Positions 21,669 through 33,301 are shown, counted from the first letter of the stretch. The stretch: 64,000 nt of DNA from Mycosphaerelloides madeirae (GCA_002785995.1 NHNV01000032.1:248001-312000); one strand, 5' to 3'. Notes: generated from the letters alone by a model not told the origin. Numbers and translations are program-made.

Positions 21669-22322
21669 TCAAGATGTATATGTTTCGTTGCGGGGAATGA
21701 AGGCGTCGTGCTGCGGCGTGAGAGGGTTGTGGAAGGGAAGGAAGAGAAAGAGGACGAGAGGTCGGGATGCAAGGAAGGTACTTATCATCATTCCCTACCG
21801 CCGTTATCCCGCTCCCACGTGGGTGCCGCTGTTGCCGCTAGAGAAACTCAACCCCGTCATGGAAGAAGTCATCACAGTTGGGTTCTCTCTTTTACACTTC
21901 TTCTCTCGCTGCTTGAACGAACGCTTCGGGATGCAGAACGGGATGCAGACGCAGCTATGCAAACGAACCGATTGATGAAGGATTCACGCTCTTGGCCTCT
22001 CTGGCCTAGCTCCCAAACGGAAGGCGCTGCCGGCGACTGACGGGCTCCACCGATAAGAGAAATTGTCGTACGCTGCCTGCCTGCTTTTCCTCCTCATGTC
22101 GCCCAGAGAATGCGCGTCGCCATCTACCTGTTGCTCCAGGACGACATCAAAGTCAAGTAACATGCGCTCCTGCTGACGAGCGACCTGAGCACGGCGCCAC
22201 AGCCTTGTCAGACGGACACCGAACGAACGCGAGAAACACCGCCTACACCATCACGTCCAGCCGATATCTTACCAAGGACAAGCACTTCGGCTCCTATACC
22301 GGCCAGGATTATTCCGCGAGCC
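21669..22322. promoter_or_regulatory. Divergent promoter, amine oxidase and MFS transporter
   Basis: 654 bp between two start codons facing outward. It is G-rich near the oxidase start and mixed elsewhere. Short frames across it look random. No operator could be named with confidence. Confidence 0.45.
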
Positions 22323-23995
22323 ATGGCGGAACCCAACGGCGCACTGCTTCCGGGCACGATACAGATGTTTGTGCAGGGCGAGACGGGAGACCTTCGCGAC
22401 CAGGAACTCACCTTGACCCCGCCTCCCACCAACAGCCCAAATGATCCTCTGAACTGGTCGCCATGGCGCAAATACTTTCATGCCAGCCTGGTCCTGTTCA
22501 TCACGGCATTGACAGCCGCTACGTCTAACGATGCTGGAGCTGCGTCAGATGGTATGTTGTATGATCTGGGCATCGACTATGCCGTGGCCAATACAGCTGC
22601 TGGCGTTCTCTTCATTGGCATCGGCTACTGGACATTGCTAGCCAGTCCCATGCCGTGGTTATATGGGCGCCGGATACAATATCTAATATGTTTGCTCTTC
22701 TCCATCATCGGAAGTATCTGGTTCGCGAGAGTCCAGAGCGTACAGGACTCAATCTGGAATCAATTGTTCGTCGGAGCTTCAGAGGGATGCGCGGAAGCAT
22801 TAGTCCAACTGTCACTCTCAGATCTCTTTTTTCAGCACCAGCGTGGTCTTGTCCTGGGTATCTACATCTTGGCCACATCCGTAGGCACTTTTCTCGGACC
22901 TCTGATAGCCGGATACATTGCCATCGACGACTGGCGATGGGTAGGCTGGACGTCCGTGATCATCAGTGCTGGTACACTAGTCGTCTTCTACTTTGGCCTA
23001 GAAGAAACATCTTTTCATCGCGAGGCGCTTCTTGGACACCACGTAGGTGGTCAGTCGGTCCAGATTCTGGAAGAAGAAAAGAAAGTCCCAAATAATCCGG
23101 ACCAAATGGACGCGCGAGAATCGACCAACAGCGGGGTGATGGCGCCAGATCAAAAGAAGAAATACTGGCAACGGATCGCCCTCATCACGCCCGCGCCAAA
23201 CATGATTGGCACTGGCTTGAGACAGTACTTCCAGCGCCTGTTCTATACCCTGCGCATATTTCTATTCCCCGCCGTGCTCTATTCAGGATTGCAGTGGGGT
23301 GCACAGGATGCCTGGCTCACCTTCTACTTGACTGTGGAGGAGGATAATTACTACGATCCACCCTGGAACTACTCCAACCAGGCCGTTGCCATCATGAACA
23401 TCCCGACGCTCATTGGTGCCACCATTGGCTGTATCTACGGCGGTTGGTTCTCCGATGTATTTGTACGCTGGATGGCCAAACGACCCGGACGGAATGGAAT
23501 CTCAGAAGCTGAAGATCGTCTCTGGCTCCTTTATGCTTCGGCTATCATCAACCCAGCAGGCCTGATGTTATTCGGCATCGGCTCGGGCAAAGGCTGGAAC
23601 TGGCCAGGGCCTTACGTTGGACTCGGGATGATCGGATTTGGTTTTGGTTGTGCTGGTGATCTTTCTATGGCGTATCTAATGGATGCTTACCCGGACATGG
23701 TCCTCGAGGGGATGGTAGGCGTCGCAGTAATTAACAACACCCTGGCTTGTATCTTCACATTTACATGCAGTAAGTCCACTCTCGATCCCTCAGTGTCGTA
23801 AAAGAAGCTGATATGTACGCACCAGGCTACTGGATCAGCGCCAGCGGCCTATCTGGCACTTTCATTGGCATCGGCATCCTATCTTTCTTCTTTCAAATGC
23901 TCACAGTCCCTATGATGATCTGGGGCAAGACGTTCAGACGATGGACCAACGATAAATACCAGCGATTTCTGTATTTGCGAGATGGCGAGCGATGA
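22323..23995 (+). CDS. Major facilitator superfamily transporter
   Basis: Two exons, 22323-23769 and 23826-23995, giving 538 aa; the intron is 56 bp (GTAAGT...CAG). The N-terminus has NDPLNWSPWRKY, the cytosolic motif just before helix 1 in fungal DHA1-type drug/H+ antiporters. About twelve hydrophobic segments follow, with a central loop (around 250-290) rich in Glu, Lys and Asp. The MPWLYGRR segment matches the conserved loop between helices 2 and 3. It is a plasma-membrane transporter, most likely an exporter; the substrate is unknown. The last exon supplies helix 12 (GIGILSFFFQML) and a short basic tail. It is convergent with the dehydrogenase, with 58 bp between stops. Confidence 0.9.
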
Positions 23996-24053
23996 CTGCA
24001 CATATATATTCTTCTTCTATGCTGTATTCACTCGATGTATATTCTTGGACTTT

Positions 24054-25117
24054 TCAGTACGTCCCGGCATGATTTGCTAATACGCCGCCGTCGATTACCA
24101 TGATATTTCCGTTGCAGTATCCACCGGCTTTGGACGCGAGGTAGAGGATTGTCCCGGCCATTTCTTCTTCGTTGCCCATTCGTTGTTGGGGGACGAGGGA
24201 GCGAGGCATCACGCCACCTTTGGGTTCCCATGCTTTTGTTACGGGCGTGGTCATCTCGGACGGAAACCAACCTGGAGCGATAATGTTCGTCCGGATATCA
24301 TACTCGACCAGGAAGTTGCCCAGGTTCTTCCTGTTCAAACATTAATATTCTCAACCCTTTGCCTCTCTGAAAGAAGACCCACATCAAATGATGCACCCCC
24401 GCCTTACTAGCCGAATACACAAACGTATTCGTAAACTTCAAAAACCCGCCCGCACTCCCAACTGCCACAACCTGGCTCGTTGGTTTCCCATTCTCTCTTT
24501 TCTTATTCCCCTGGTCCAGCAGCTCCAGGAACGCCATCGTCGTGGTAAATACCGCCGCGATGTTCGTTTCTAGGACAGAGTTCCAGACGGAGGCGGGCCG
24601 GTAGTTGAAGTAGTAGTCGCGGATTTCTCGGATCGAGGCTTCGCCGGCGATGGGTACGGGGCGCGCGTTGGGGGTGGAGTCCCAGGAGGTTTGGCCGGCG
24701 TTGCAGATGAGGAGGTCGATGTGCCCGGTCTGGGAGGTGATGTGGTCGACGGCGTGCTGGAGGTCGGCGTGGGAGGTTGTGCTGCCCTTGATCGCAAAGA
24801 TGTTTCCGTGGACCTTGCAATTCCTAATCAATTGTGATTCCTATTATGATAGTGACGTTGATGGTTTACGGCTTGTTTCACGGCTTCGTCGAGTTTCTCT
24901 TGACGTCTTCCGGTGATGTATACTGTTGCTCCATTTTGTTCCAGGGTCTTGGCGATGATCAGACCTAGTCCGGTACCGCCTGGTGAGAGCTGTATGTCAG
25001 AGGCTGTGATGCACCAGATGATCGGATGGAGGATCTCTCACCGCCTGTAACGACTGCAACGAGGCCTGAGACGTCGTTAAGCTGCTTGGGGTCGAATGAG
25101 GGAGAGGAAGAAGCCAT
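24054..25117 (-). CDS. Short-chain dehydrogenase/reductase (SDR)
   Basis: Four exons, 297 aa: 25117-25042, 24979-24870, 24813-24383 and 24330-24054 (894 nt). Introns are 62, 56 and 52 bp. Splicing restores VAVVTGGGTGLGLIIA, the cofactor glycine motif. TGRR then suggests a phosphate-binding Arg and so NADP(H). LLICNAG is the classical NAG motif, and the catalytic pair Y195 and K199 sits in YSASK. The PGW and IMVIDGG segments complete the fold. Typical role: NAD(P)-dependent oxidation or reduction of a small alcohol or ketone; the substrate is unknown. The acceptor of intron 2 (GCAAG) is the least certain splice site, chosen because it keeps the frame. It is convergent with the MFS transporter. 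Confidence 0.85.
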
Positions 25118-25706
25118 GTTGATGTGCACGAAATGCACGACCACGGACTGTTAAAAGAAGGTCAATGTCTCGGATACCTGTCCAATAGACATGTCGTGGA
25201 ACAGAGTGAAGTCGGGGCAAGGTCATCATGCTGCTCTTTGCCGGGATGCGGGGCCGCGCCATTGAGCCACGGATTCCGAGCTCTGAACTCCACAAATCGA
25301 AGAGCATGCAAATGAACAGCATTTATTGCTATGCATCGTAGTATGGAGATTTCGAACGTTGTCGACGGCTCTCCTTCCGATATACACAAGTCCTGGGGAA
25401 TCGCGATCACTGACAGCATTGATCGGTGCTGTGCAACTTATATGCGCTGGGCCTTCTGGAAAAATTTGATACTTTTAAGGGTACCGAATGGCGCGAATGA
25501 AAAAGGAAGAGGCCAGACGTTGACAATCATTGATGCGTTGGTATCGTAAAGCTGGCGTACGATGCCGAGAGACCATAACAAATAGTACACATCGTCAAGA
25601 GCACCTAGAACTCCGTCGCTCCCTGTGATGCGTCCGCCAGTGCACGATACTTTTCCCTTGCTCTTCCAGAGAGGTACTCACCAAATCGGAACTTTTGTGT
25701 AGCAGC
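25118..25706. other. Intergenic, no gene seen
   Basis: 589 bp forming the SDR promoter and the 3' flank of the small hypothetical gene. No repeats and no coding signals were seen. Confidence 0.35.
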
Positions 25707-26177
25707 TCATCCATAAATCGACTCCAGATCCGCATAGTCTGCATTCAAATATGCAAGTATCTGCGACTCATACACTCTTTGCAGTGCTTCTTCAGATTCC
25801 TGCTGCCGAAGCATTGATTTTCTTGCTTGTTTGTCGTGAAGATCCCGTAAAGAACACTCCGTTGGTGACGACGTCCTTCGCAATGCTTGTTTCCGTCTCA
25901 GAATCAATGAGGAGCTGCGGACGCTGGCCCTGATTGTGTTTGAGGAGCTGCGTGAGCTCAAAGAAGTGTTGCTTTCGATTCCCGACGTATCGCTCTGAGC
26001 TGTGTAGAAGGAGCAGTCCGAGAATGGTGTTGCTGTACGTAGGATGCTCGAAATTGATTGGCTGTGTTGGCATTGATCCTCTTGTCCATTAAAGAATGCG
26101 CAGAGTGAACAGTGGTTGGCGATTGTCTGGGCGCTACCGTTGATGAGTCGCAGGCATACTGCTGGTGAGTGGTCCAT
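25707..26177 (-). CDS. Hypothetical protein, 156 aa
   Basis: Single open frame of 156 aa that I do not recognise. The N-terminal third has five cysteines (CLRL, CSLCAFF, QCQH), the middle is Ser/Thr-rich (about 60-95), and the C-terminal third is helical, charged and Gln/Glu-rich (KQARKSMLRQQESEEALQRV). There is no signal peptide or membrane segment. The composition is plausible for a real protein and the frame is uninterrupted, but no domain supports it and a chance open frame cannot be excluded. Confidence 0.45.
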   Translation of the reverse strand: MDHSPAVCLRLINGSAQTIANHCSLCAFFNGQEDQCQHSQSISSILRTATPFSDCSFYTAQSDTSGIESNTSLSSRSSSNTIRASVRSSSLILRRKQALRRTSSPTECSLRDLHDKQARKSMLRQQESEEALQRVYESQILAYLNADYADLESIYG

Positions 26178-27767
26178 TATGCGCTAGAGTCGGCAGTATA
26201 GAAAGTGGCGATGGATGTGTTTAGCGGTCGACGATACCAAGGAATACCAGGCGAAGACAATAGCTAAACAGAAAGATAGAAAAGGGGAGGTTGGGACCTG
26301 CCAGGATATTTTGAGTGGCCGGGAAAGCTTTGGTATATGAGATGGCGGGATTCCTCGGGAAAAGTCCAAACTTGCCAAGGCGAAACGGCAAAGAGGTGGT
26401 TGCATCACATCGTTGCTGGACTTTTCACCCCCATGATCAGCACGGGCGAGACCGGCGGTCACTATACCTCTGTCAAAAAAAAGCTCCAACGTAAAATAGA
26501 TGTAGTGGTACAGTCGGCGGAGTGGCGGGAGCAGGCTGTGATGAGAATGGATTCAGGACAACCGTAAGTGCTCGATCTAGCAGCAAGTCAGCTGCAGGGT
26601 CCCCAGTCCCCAAGTCCTCGTTGCAATTTGACGGGTCGACTGTCGATAGTCTTACCTTAGGCGCTCCGGCTGAGGGCAATAATGCAAGCGATATACCATG
26701 CGGAGGGTATAGTCAAATGCACTGCATACGAGGTGGGTGTGGGTGGTCAGCCCGAGCCGACGGGAGGAGCTGAGCTCTACTTCCCTGCCATGAAGGTTCC
26801 ATGCACAAATAGCTGTTTTGTTCAAACTGAATTGTTGTCGGTGTGTGATCTCGGTCTTTCGTGGTACGGAGAGGCCGGGTGAGGTTGGAGAGCTCAGAGC
26901 TGAGAGGTTGGAGGCGTCGACGAGATTGGCCTAAACTCTTTTCGGAACGAGGCGGGAGCGAGGCCTCGATTCCTCTTTCCGTCTTCGCTTTCACCATATA
27001 CAATCGAACACCCCTCGCCATTTTCACCTCCTGTTCAATTTGATAGCATCTCAGTCGCGAAGGCGGCATCATCATCGCCGAAGATTCAAAATACCATATG
27101 ATCCCGCCGTCGACGGCCTTGGAACGAACTGTAGAATACTTCGTATCCGCTCACGCCATGCCAGTCATGCTATACTCGGAGTACGAGGCAGAACCAAAGG
27201 TCCCTGCGCAAATGGTAACAGATGCCAACATAGTCAGAAGCAGCTGGAAACAATATTGAAGCATACAGGGCGTCAGGGTGCCAGATGTCAGTCGAGCCAA
27301 AGGTCCCTGCAGGAGAAGTTATGTTTGTCACAGATGACCTTCGGTCACAGTGCCCAGCGCCCATCCGGAATGCTCAGATATGTTCTCGCTTAACTGGAAT
27401 ACTATGCTGCATTTGTTACAGCGTCGCCGCCAGAGAGTAGAACGGCCTATCGCAAGCACTCGACAGCATCCATATCTAGTGCACTCGCCCAAATCTCATG
27501 TGCTAGCTGACGTGAAAGAGGATTCTGTATATGCTGATGAGGCCGCGTAGACTGGCGATTACAATTTGGACACGCGAAGTCGACTATTCGGCACGATGAC
27601 ATCAAATTTAGACGCCTTGCCCAAAACTGCATGCGCCTTAACAGATCGCAGTCTGATTTGAATATGCGATGACGCTTTCTTGTCCTCACATATTCCTGGC
27701 GGCATTCAACATGTCTGGACGATAATACGAATTCCTCGTATCTTCAGTCTGGCTGAATAGAATCACG
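26178..27767. other. Gene-poor stretch upstream of the lipase
   Basis: 1.59 kb with only short, overlapping frames on both strands. A 14-bp sequence, CCAAAGGTCCCTGC, occurs twice about 100 bp apart (near 27195 and 27296), which may be a small duplication. I see no gene. Confidence 0.35.
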
Positions 27768-29228
27768 ATGCTCCCAAGAACACTCACTTTCGCACTGGTT
27801 CTCGTGACCACCGCTTCCAAAGCACGGGCGATACGGCCGGAGACAAATACATGGAACTCCACATTCAAGTTGAGCGAGGACCAAATCTCGAGTGCCAGTC
27901 TATCGGAAACCGCAGCTCGCAATGTCGAAGTTGCCCTCAACTACGAGCGAACCAACAATGCAGGCAGCCTCATACAGAACGATCCGTTCTACGAACTTCC
28001 GGATTCGTACGCTCATGGCAATCCTCCCTCGCCAGGAACGCTATTGAAAATCGAGGAGAACACAAACGTATCGCTTTATACGCTCCCGGCGACACTCTCC
28101 TTATCAAGAATCTTGTATACCACTGAAACGCTCAATGGTTCATCAATTGCAGCGTCAGCATCAATCCTTTGGCCATATCTACCTACAACGTTTCCAAGGC
28201 TGAGGGGTTGCTTCAATCGTACGATCGACGAGCCGGTCTTTCCTATCATCGCGTGGCCTCATGGAACTTCTGGTCAAGGTCAAGCTTGCGCTCCGTCCGG
28301 ACTTCGAAACCTCTGGGATGAGTTCCACCTGCCATTTCCCATGGCCCTCGCGGGATATGCTGTGGTGGCTCCCGACTACGCTGGGCAAGGGGTTGCCAAC
28401 CTGCCGTCTCCATACTTCGTGTTTCCAAGCCAAGCGAACGACTTATTCTACGCGGTAGAGGCGGCTCAGAAAGCCTGGCCCAACCAGCTATCAAAGGAAT
28501 TTGTCGTCGCCGGGCAAAGTCAAGGTGGCGGCGTTGCATGGGCAGCAGCACAACGGCAGTCCGAGCGACCTGTTGAAGGCTATCTGGGAACAGTGGCGGC
28601 TTCGCCTTTCACGGACGCGATAGCTGACATTGCAAACGAGCAGCCACGACAAGATACTCGCATCATCGGCATAGCTCAAGGTTTGAAGAGTGTCCTCTCG
28701 ACATTTGAGCTTTCAGACTGGCTCACACCTGTTGGTATTGCTCGACTGGCCCTCCTCAAGGAAATCAAAGGATGCAGCGCCACTGCTAGTGAGCTTTTCA
28801 CCAGCGATGAAGGCGACCTTCAATTCGTCAAAGACAAATGGATCGATACACAAGCAGCGAAATGGTACCGAAACACAAGCCTCAATGGCGGTAAGCCGTT
28901 TGCTGGCCCTATGCTGGTGCTACAAGGCACCGATGACCCAAATGCGATTGACGTTGTCACCACGAAGTCTGTCAACAACACTTGCGAGCGATTTCCGGAT
29001 AGTCAACTCGAATACATCCGGTGGGAGAATCTCACGCATGTTCCACCTCTGTACGCTGGACAACACCTCTGGCTTGAATGGATCGGAGACAGGTTTCGTG
29101 GGATTCCTATCCACAAGGGCTGTACCCATCGCACTCTGCGGCCTTCAAGACCGCGTGATGTCGTAGCTATTGAAGCGTGGTCTAGTCAGAATTGGTTCAT
29201 CGAGTATGACGCTTATGGCTTGGGTTGA
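27768..29228 (+). CDS. Secreted lipase-like alpha/beta hydrolase
   Basis: Single exon, 486 aa. Residues 1-21 form a signal peptide (MLPRTLTFALVLV...ARA), so the protein enters the secretory pathway. The nucleophile elbow is AGQSQGGG with Ser251. D389 or D390 in LQGTDDPN and H424 in NLTHVPP fit the remaining triad. LAGYAVVAPDYAGQG is typical of the fungal secretory lipase (LIP) family. Several NxS/T sites suggest N-glycosylation. The likely role is extracellular hydrolysis of lipids or other esters. The C-terminal 40 residues after the His are less conserved in feel. It may be a secreted degradative or host-interaction enzyme; that part is inference. Confidence 0.88.
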   Translation: MLPRTLTFALVLVTTASKARAIRPETNTWNSTFKLSEDQISSASLSETAARNVEVALNYERTNNAGSLIQNDPFYELPDSYAHGNPPSPGTLLKIEENTNVSLYTLPATLSLSRILYTTETLNGSSIAASASILWPYLPTTFPRLRGCFNRTIDEPVFPIIAWPHGTSGQGQACAPSGLRNLWDEFHLPFPMALAGYAVVAPDYAGQGVANLPSPYFVFPSQANDLFYAVEAAQKAWPNQLSKEFVVAGQSQGGGVAWAAAQRQSERPVEGYLGTVAASPFTDAIADIANEQPRQDTRIIGIAQGLKSVLSTFELSDWLTPVGIARLALLKEIKGCSATASELFTSDEGDLQFVKDKWIDTQAAKWYRNTSLNGGKPFAGPMLVLQGTDDPNAIDVVTTKSVNNTCERFPDSQLEYIRWENLTHVPPLYAGQHLWLEWIGDRFRGIPIHKGCTHRTLRPSRPRDVVAIEAWSSQNWFIEYDAYGLG

Positions 29229-29602
29229 GGAGTCAAGAAGAAGAGAGAGTGTGGCAACCCGCATCTCACAAACATGAATGACTACTATTCCGGCGACTGG
29301 AATGCTGTTCAGCTGAGCCTTCAAAGGAGCCGGCGAGACATCAGTTACAGCTCAAATTCGTACCTAGTCAGAGGCTGCCAGTGCCTCCTGGGCTTGTTCA
29401 GCTGAGCCTTGGCTTGCGCCGCGTGCCATGGCGTTGTACTACCTTACACAAAGGCGTTGGACTTCTAATACAACCAGTTGCCAGCGCCGCCGGGTATAAA
29501 CGATTGCATCTGATTCCCTCATCAAGAACTACAATATCGTTCGAACGCGACAAGAAACGCAGCCTTCGGTACCAACAATCAAGAAAGCTATTCGACAACA
29601 TC
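29229..29602 (+). other. Intergenic, no gene seen
   Basis: 374 bp of lipase 3' flank and upstream region of the next small gene. A 14-bp sequence, TTCAGCTGAGCCTT, occurs at about 29309 and again at about 29398. Confidence 0.35.
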
Positions 29603-30057
29603 ATGTCCACCACCGCCTTCTCTTCCACCGTTGGCTCTTCTACAACCACATCCGCCGCCACACCCTCCACAACCCCCTCTGCATTCTCAACAGCGGCGGT
29701 ACCATCCCCAACGTCGCCTCCGACGTCAACTATTGGTTGAATTAGAGTGACAGCGAGAAGGCACTCCATACTTGCTAAACCCTTCCCTTTAGCTATATCG
29801 GCAGCGTCGACGCCACAGACTCAGCCGTGAATATCTGCTGCGGAGGCACCAATCTCGTCGCTACATTGGCGGCGGCAACTGGTGTTCCATACCGGAATCC
29901 TACATCAACGGTAGCGATCACCCGGGCGAGCGTGACGAATAGCTGGGGCGACTGTTTGCATGCGAATTTGCCGTCGAATTTTAGCAAGGAGTTTGGATAT
30001 GGTTGTGTTTTGCCGGGAATTAGTGGTGCGGAGGGGAGGAGTGTTGTGAAAAGATGA
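29603..30057 (+). CDS. Small Cys-containing protein, 5' end unresolved
   Basis: The 3' exon (29793-30057) is convincing: YIGSVDATDSAVNICCGG, later SWGDCLHANL and FGYGCVLPG. A 57-bp intron (29736-29792, GTTGAA...TAG) joins it in frame to an upstream block reading CILNSGGTIPNVASDVNYC. That upstream frame has no ATG nearby. The ATG at 29603 opens a different, Ser/Thr/Pro-rich frame that stops at 29740. Either another intron or a frameshift lies between about 29603 and 29660. The spaced cysteines suggest a small extracellular protein, but no signal peptide could be assigned. I do not recognise the family. Confidence 0.4.
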
Positions 30058-30182
30058 ATGGTTTGGGGTGTGCTCACGGGAATGACTGCGATGTGGAGTT
30101 TGTAGGAGGGAAAACTGGTTGGTTGGTCATCTTTGTCTCGTTACGATACTACGCTTCAATCGAATCCCAAAAAGAAAGCATC

Positions 30183-32029
30183 TTATAAATTCGCCCTCTC
30201 CTCCCTCACCACCAGTCCCCTCGCACCAACCTTCTGCTGCTCCCTCAAAACCCTCCTCAAAATCTTCCCCGACGGACTCTTAGGAATAACCTCCACAAAC
30301 TCAATTTCTCTCACCCTCTTATTCCTCTCCTTTTTCCCTCTCACGTACCCCAATATCTCTCTCCCCAGCTCTGCACTCTGCGCAAACTCCGCTTTCACCT
30401 GCACGAAAGCTTTCGGCACCTCACCCGAATACTCATCCGCAATGCCCAGTACAGCCACATCTTCGACTTTCGGATGCCCAAGTAACAAATCCTCAAGCTC
30501 TGCAGGCGCAACCCCAATCCCTTTCACTTTTATCAATTCTTTGATTCGATCGACGATCGTTATGATCCCGACCTCATCGATGAAGCCTACATCTCCGGTG
30601 TGTAGGTACCCGTCTGCGTCAAAGGTCTCGCGGGTGGCTTTATCGTTATTGAGGTAACCGATCACGATTTGGGGTCCTTTGGCGCAGATTTCGCCGGGTT
30701 CGCGGATGCTGCATTCGGTGCCGTCGGGGCGGAGGATTTTAACAGTTGTGCTGGCGCAGATTGTGCCGACGGTGTGGGCGTGGGCGAAGGAGTAGAGCCA
30801 GGGGGGGTGTGCGGTGATGCAGCTGCAAGATTCGGTCATGCCGTAGCCTTGTTTGAACTGGAGGGAAAGCGTTAGAAAGATTTTCTGGAAGGAGATGTGT
30901 TATGGAGGGTACCTACTCCTCTCCCAGGAAACTTCTTCTGCAGAAGTTGAATGATCTCCTCACTCAGCGGAGCGGCACCAGAAGAGAAGCGTTTGAGGAA
31001 ACTTAGATCGTACTTGTCAACGATTGGATCGCGGACCATTCTGATGAGAATAGGTGGCACGAGCAGCAATTCCGGAATCTGATACTCGACGACCGTGTCC
31101 AGCATCGCTTTCATCGTGAAAGATGGGAGGAAGTATACCTCCGCATTGATCAAAATCGGGAGGTGAAGGACATGCACCAAGCCAGTGATGTGAAAGGAGG
31201 GCAAGACGGCCAGGACACGATTGTGGTCCGCGGAGGTTATGGACATCACCTGGAGGCATTGGGCGATGACATTTTGGTGAGCGATCATGACCTACGAGTG
31301 AGTATTAGCAATATACGCATCGGCAAAGCGAAAGTAAGTAGACCCACAGCCTTCGGCAAACCCGTCGTCCCCGAAGAGAACGACAAGAAACCACAAACAT
31401 CGAAATTCGTCTTCCCTTTCGGGATTCTGAAACACTCCACCTGATCATCCAGCCTCTTTCCCTCGTCAATCAAAGTCTTGATACTCTTAAACCCCGGCCT
31501 CTGCCCTTCCAACAAAAAGATCATCTCATGGGGCACTCCAGCCTTCGCCGCAGCCTCGATAGCAACCTCCATACTATCCGGATGCGTCATCAGAAACTTC
31601 GCATCAGCTTTTTGCAGAGCATAGGTCATTTCTTCGACGTTGTAAGCTGGACTGGCGCCGGATACTCTGCCTCCCACGCGGAGGGTGGCGTGCATGGCGA
31701 CGGGATACCAGATTGTATTTGCGCTGAAGAGGGAGACGGTTTCGCCTTCTTTGAGGCCATAAATTTTGACGAGCGCTGTGGAGAGGTATGTTGAGGCGAG
31801 CTTGACGTCTTTCCAGCTGAGGCGTTCTTTGGTGATGGCGTCTGTGAAGCCTCCGAGTTGTTTTTCTGGAAAACGGTGGAGGGGCGAGTAGGTGGGATGC
31901 TCGAAGAGCCATTCCCAGGTTGTGATGTCGCGGGGGACTATTGTTTTATTAGAAAAGTGGCCCTTAGTTGTCGTGCTGCAGTAGGTACCTACGAAGGATG
32001 TCTTGCTGTAAACTTTGGAACTTGGGCAT
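30183..32029 (-). CDS. AMP-dependent acyl-CoA ligase (4-coumarate-CoA ligase-like)
   Basis: Four exons, 558 aa: 32029-31993, 31937-31348, 31291-30917 and 30857-30183 (1677 nt). Introns are 55, 56 and 59 bp. All core motifs of the adenylate-forming family are seen: SFSSGTTGLPKAVMIAH (P-loop, rebuilt across intron 2), YGMTES (A5), YLHTGDVGF (A7), VDRIKELIKVKG (A8) and SPSGKILRR with the catalytic C-terminal lysine (A10). The enzyme activates a carboxylic acid as acyl-AMP and then acyl-CoA. The N-terminus ILLPRDITTWEWLF fits the fungal 4CL-like group. The C-terminus is ANL, not a clear peroxisomal SKL. The HCDH gene 348 bp upstream on the same strand suggests a shared catabolic pathway. Confidence 0.92.
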
Positions 32030-32377
32030 CGTGAAGTCTTTTGCGGAGTTGAACAACAGGTATGGAAAGAAGGGAAGTGCATGGAAACTACATCACCCAC
32101 CTGCAATAACTCTGATGATTTGTCTCACCCTCGGGAGCGCTTTTACAGAGAGGAGCTCCAAGCAATGCTGCACTGTCGTCGTGGTGCAGAGCCACGTGAA
32201 GCGGGGAACTGCGGAGTTCAACCCACTTAGCCACGCTTCCATTCGGAAAGTCAGCCGAGAGGTGAATGCTGAGAGCTGAGTCGGCTGTAGACAGTCGTAT
32301 AAAGAACCCAGACACGCAGAGTCATTCATCATCTCGCCGTCCAAGCATTACATGCATGTGCGCAGACTTCAGGCTCG

Positions 32378-33301
32378 TTATTGCTTGACAGCCTCCAGCA
32401 CTTTCTTCGTCTGGCGGTCCCGTTCTGCTGTATTCGCGACTCCGTATGCGTCGTGTGCCTGTCGACAAACGCTTGCCTGCCAGCTCTCGCCGACTTTGAT
32501 ATTGCCTTTGCGAACATCCTCATCGCTGGCGTCCCAGCACTTTTGAACTGTGCCGCCAATCTTGTCCATAAACCCCTGTAGCCCATCCTCACCACCACCA
32601 GCGTGATATGCTTGGAAAGGTCCCGCAACAGTCCACCGTGGGCCCATGGATGCCTTCACGATCTCGTCCAAATCCTTGACGTCGACCACGCCTTGAACTA
32701 CAAGCGAGCATGCTTCTCGGTAGAGAGCAAAGGCGAGACGATTGGCTACGAAGCCGACGCAGTCTTTCCAAAGCACTACGGGAGAGCGTCCCAGTGCCCG
32801 CCAATACTTTACAGTCCGGTCGACCACCGTATATGATGTTTTCGGACTGCGCACGATTTCCAGCAATGGCATGATATGAGGCGGGTTATACGGATGCACG
32901 ACCACGAGTCTGCTCTTGTCTTCCATGTCCCTGCTCTGCTCGGCAGCTGGGATGCCAGAGGTGCTTGACCAGAACAATGCGTCCTTGGGCGCGTGCTTCT
33001 CTATTTCAGCCCACACCCAGATCTTGAACGCTGGATCCTCCGGTCCTTGCTCTTGAACGACGTGCGCGTCTTTGACTGCTTCTTCGAGACTTGAAGATAA
33101 CGACAGGCGTTTCATGCATGCGTCTTCGTCGGCATCGATCAGGTAGCCAGGTAGTTGTCGCGAGACATAGTCTTGCAGGTCAGCCCGGCTATCGTAAATA
33201 GTGACGTTGGCTTCGACATTGTTGGTGAGGTGGAGGGCGACAAAGGAGAGGCCGATAGTGCCAGCTCCGACGACGGTAATTTTAGTGATCCTAGAAGTCA
33301 T
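32378..33301 (-). CDS. 3-hydroxyacyl-CoA dehydrogenase / lambda-crystallin family
   Basis: Single exon, 307 aa. The N-terminus is the NAD-binding fold: ITVVGAGTIGLSFVALHL with GAGTIG at 12-17 and D38 in YDSR as the adenosine-ribose acidic residue. SSTSGIPA and HPYNPPHIMPLLEIV match the catalytic region with the conserved His and the PP..MPLVEI stretch. GFVANRLAFALYREA opens the C-terminal helical domain. The length and the GPRWTVAGPFQAYHAGGG motif place it with lambda-crystallin/L-gulonate dehydrogenase-like members rather than long multifunctional enzymes. The reaction is NAD-dependent oxidation of a 3-hydroxy acid or its CoA ester; which one is uncertain. It lies tandem with the acyl-CoA ligase. 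Confidence 0.9.
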   Translation of the reverse strand: MTSRITKITVVGAGTIGLSFVALHLTNNVEANVTIYDSRADLQDYVSRQLPGYLIDADEDACMKRLSLSSSLEEAVKDAHVVQEQGPEDPAFKIWVWAEIEKHAPKDALFWSSTSGIPAAEQSRDMEDKSRLVVVHPYNPPHIMPLLEIVRSPKTSYTVVDRTVKYWRALGRSPVVLWKDCVGFVANRLAFALYREACSLVVQGVVDVKDLDEIVKASMGPRWTVAGPFQAYHAGGGEDGLQGFMDKIGGTVQKCWDASDEDVRKGNIKVGESWQASVCRQAHDAYGVANTAERDRQTKKVLEAVKQ

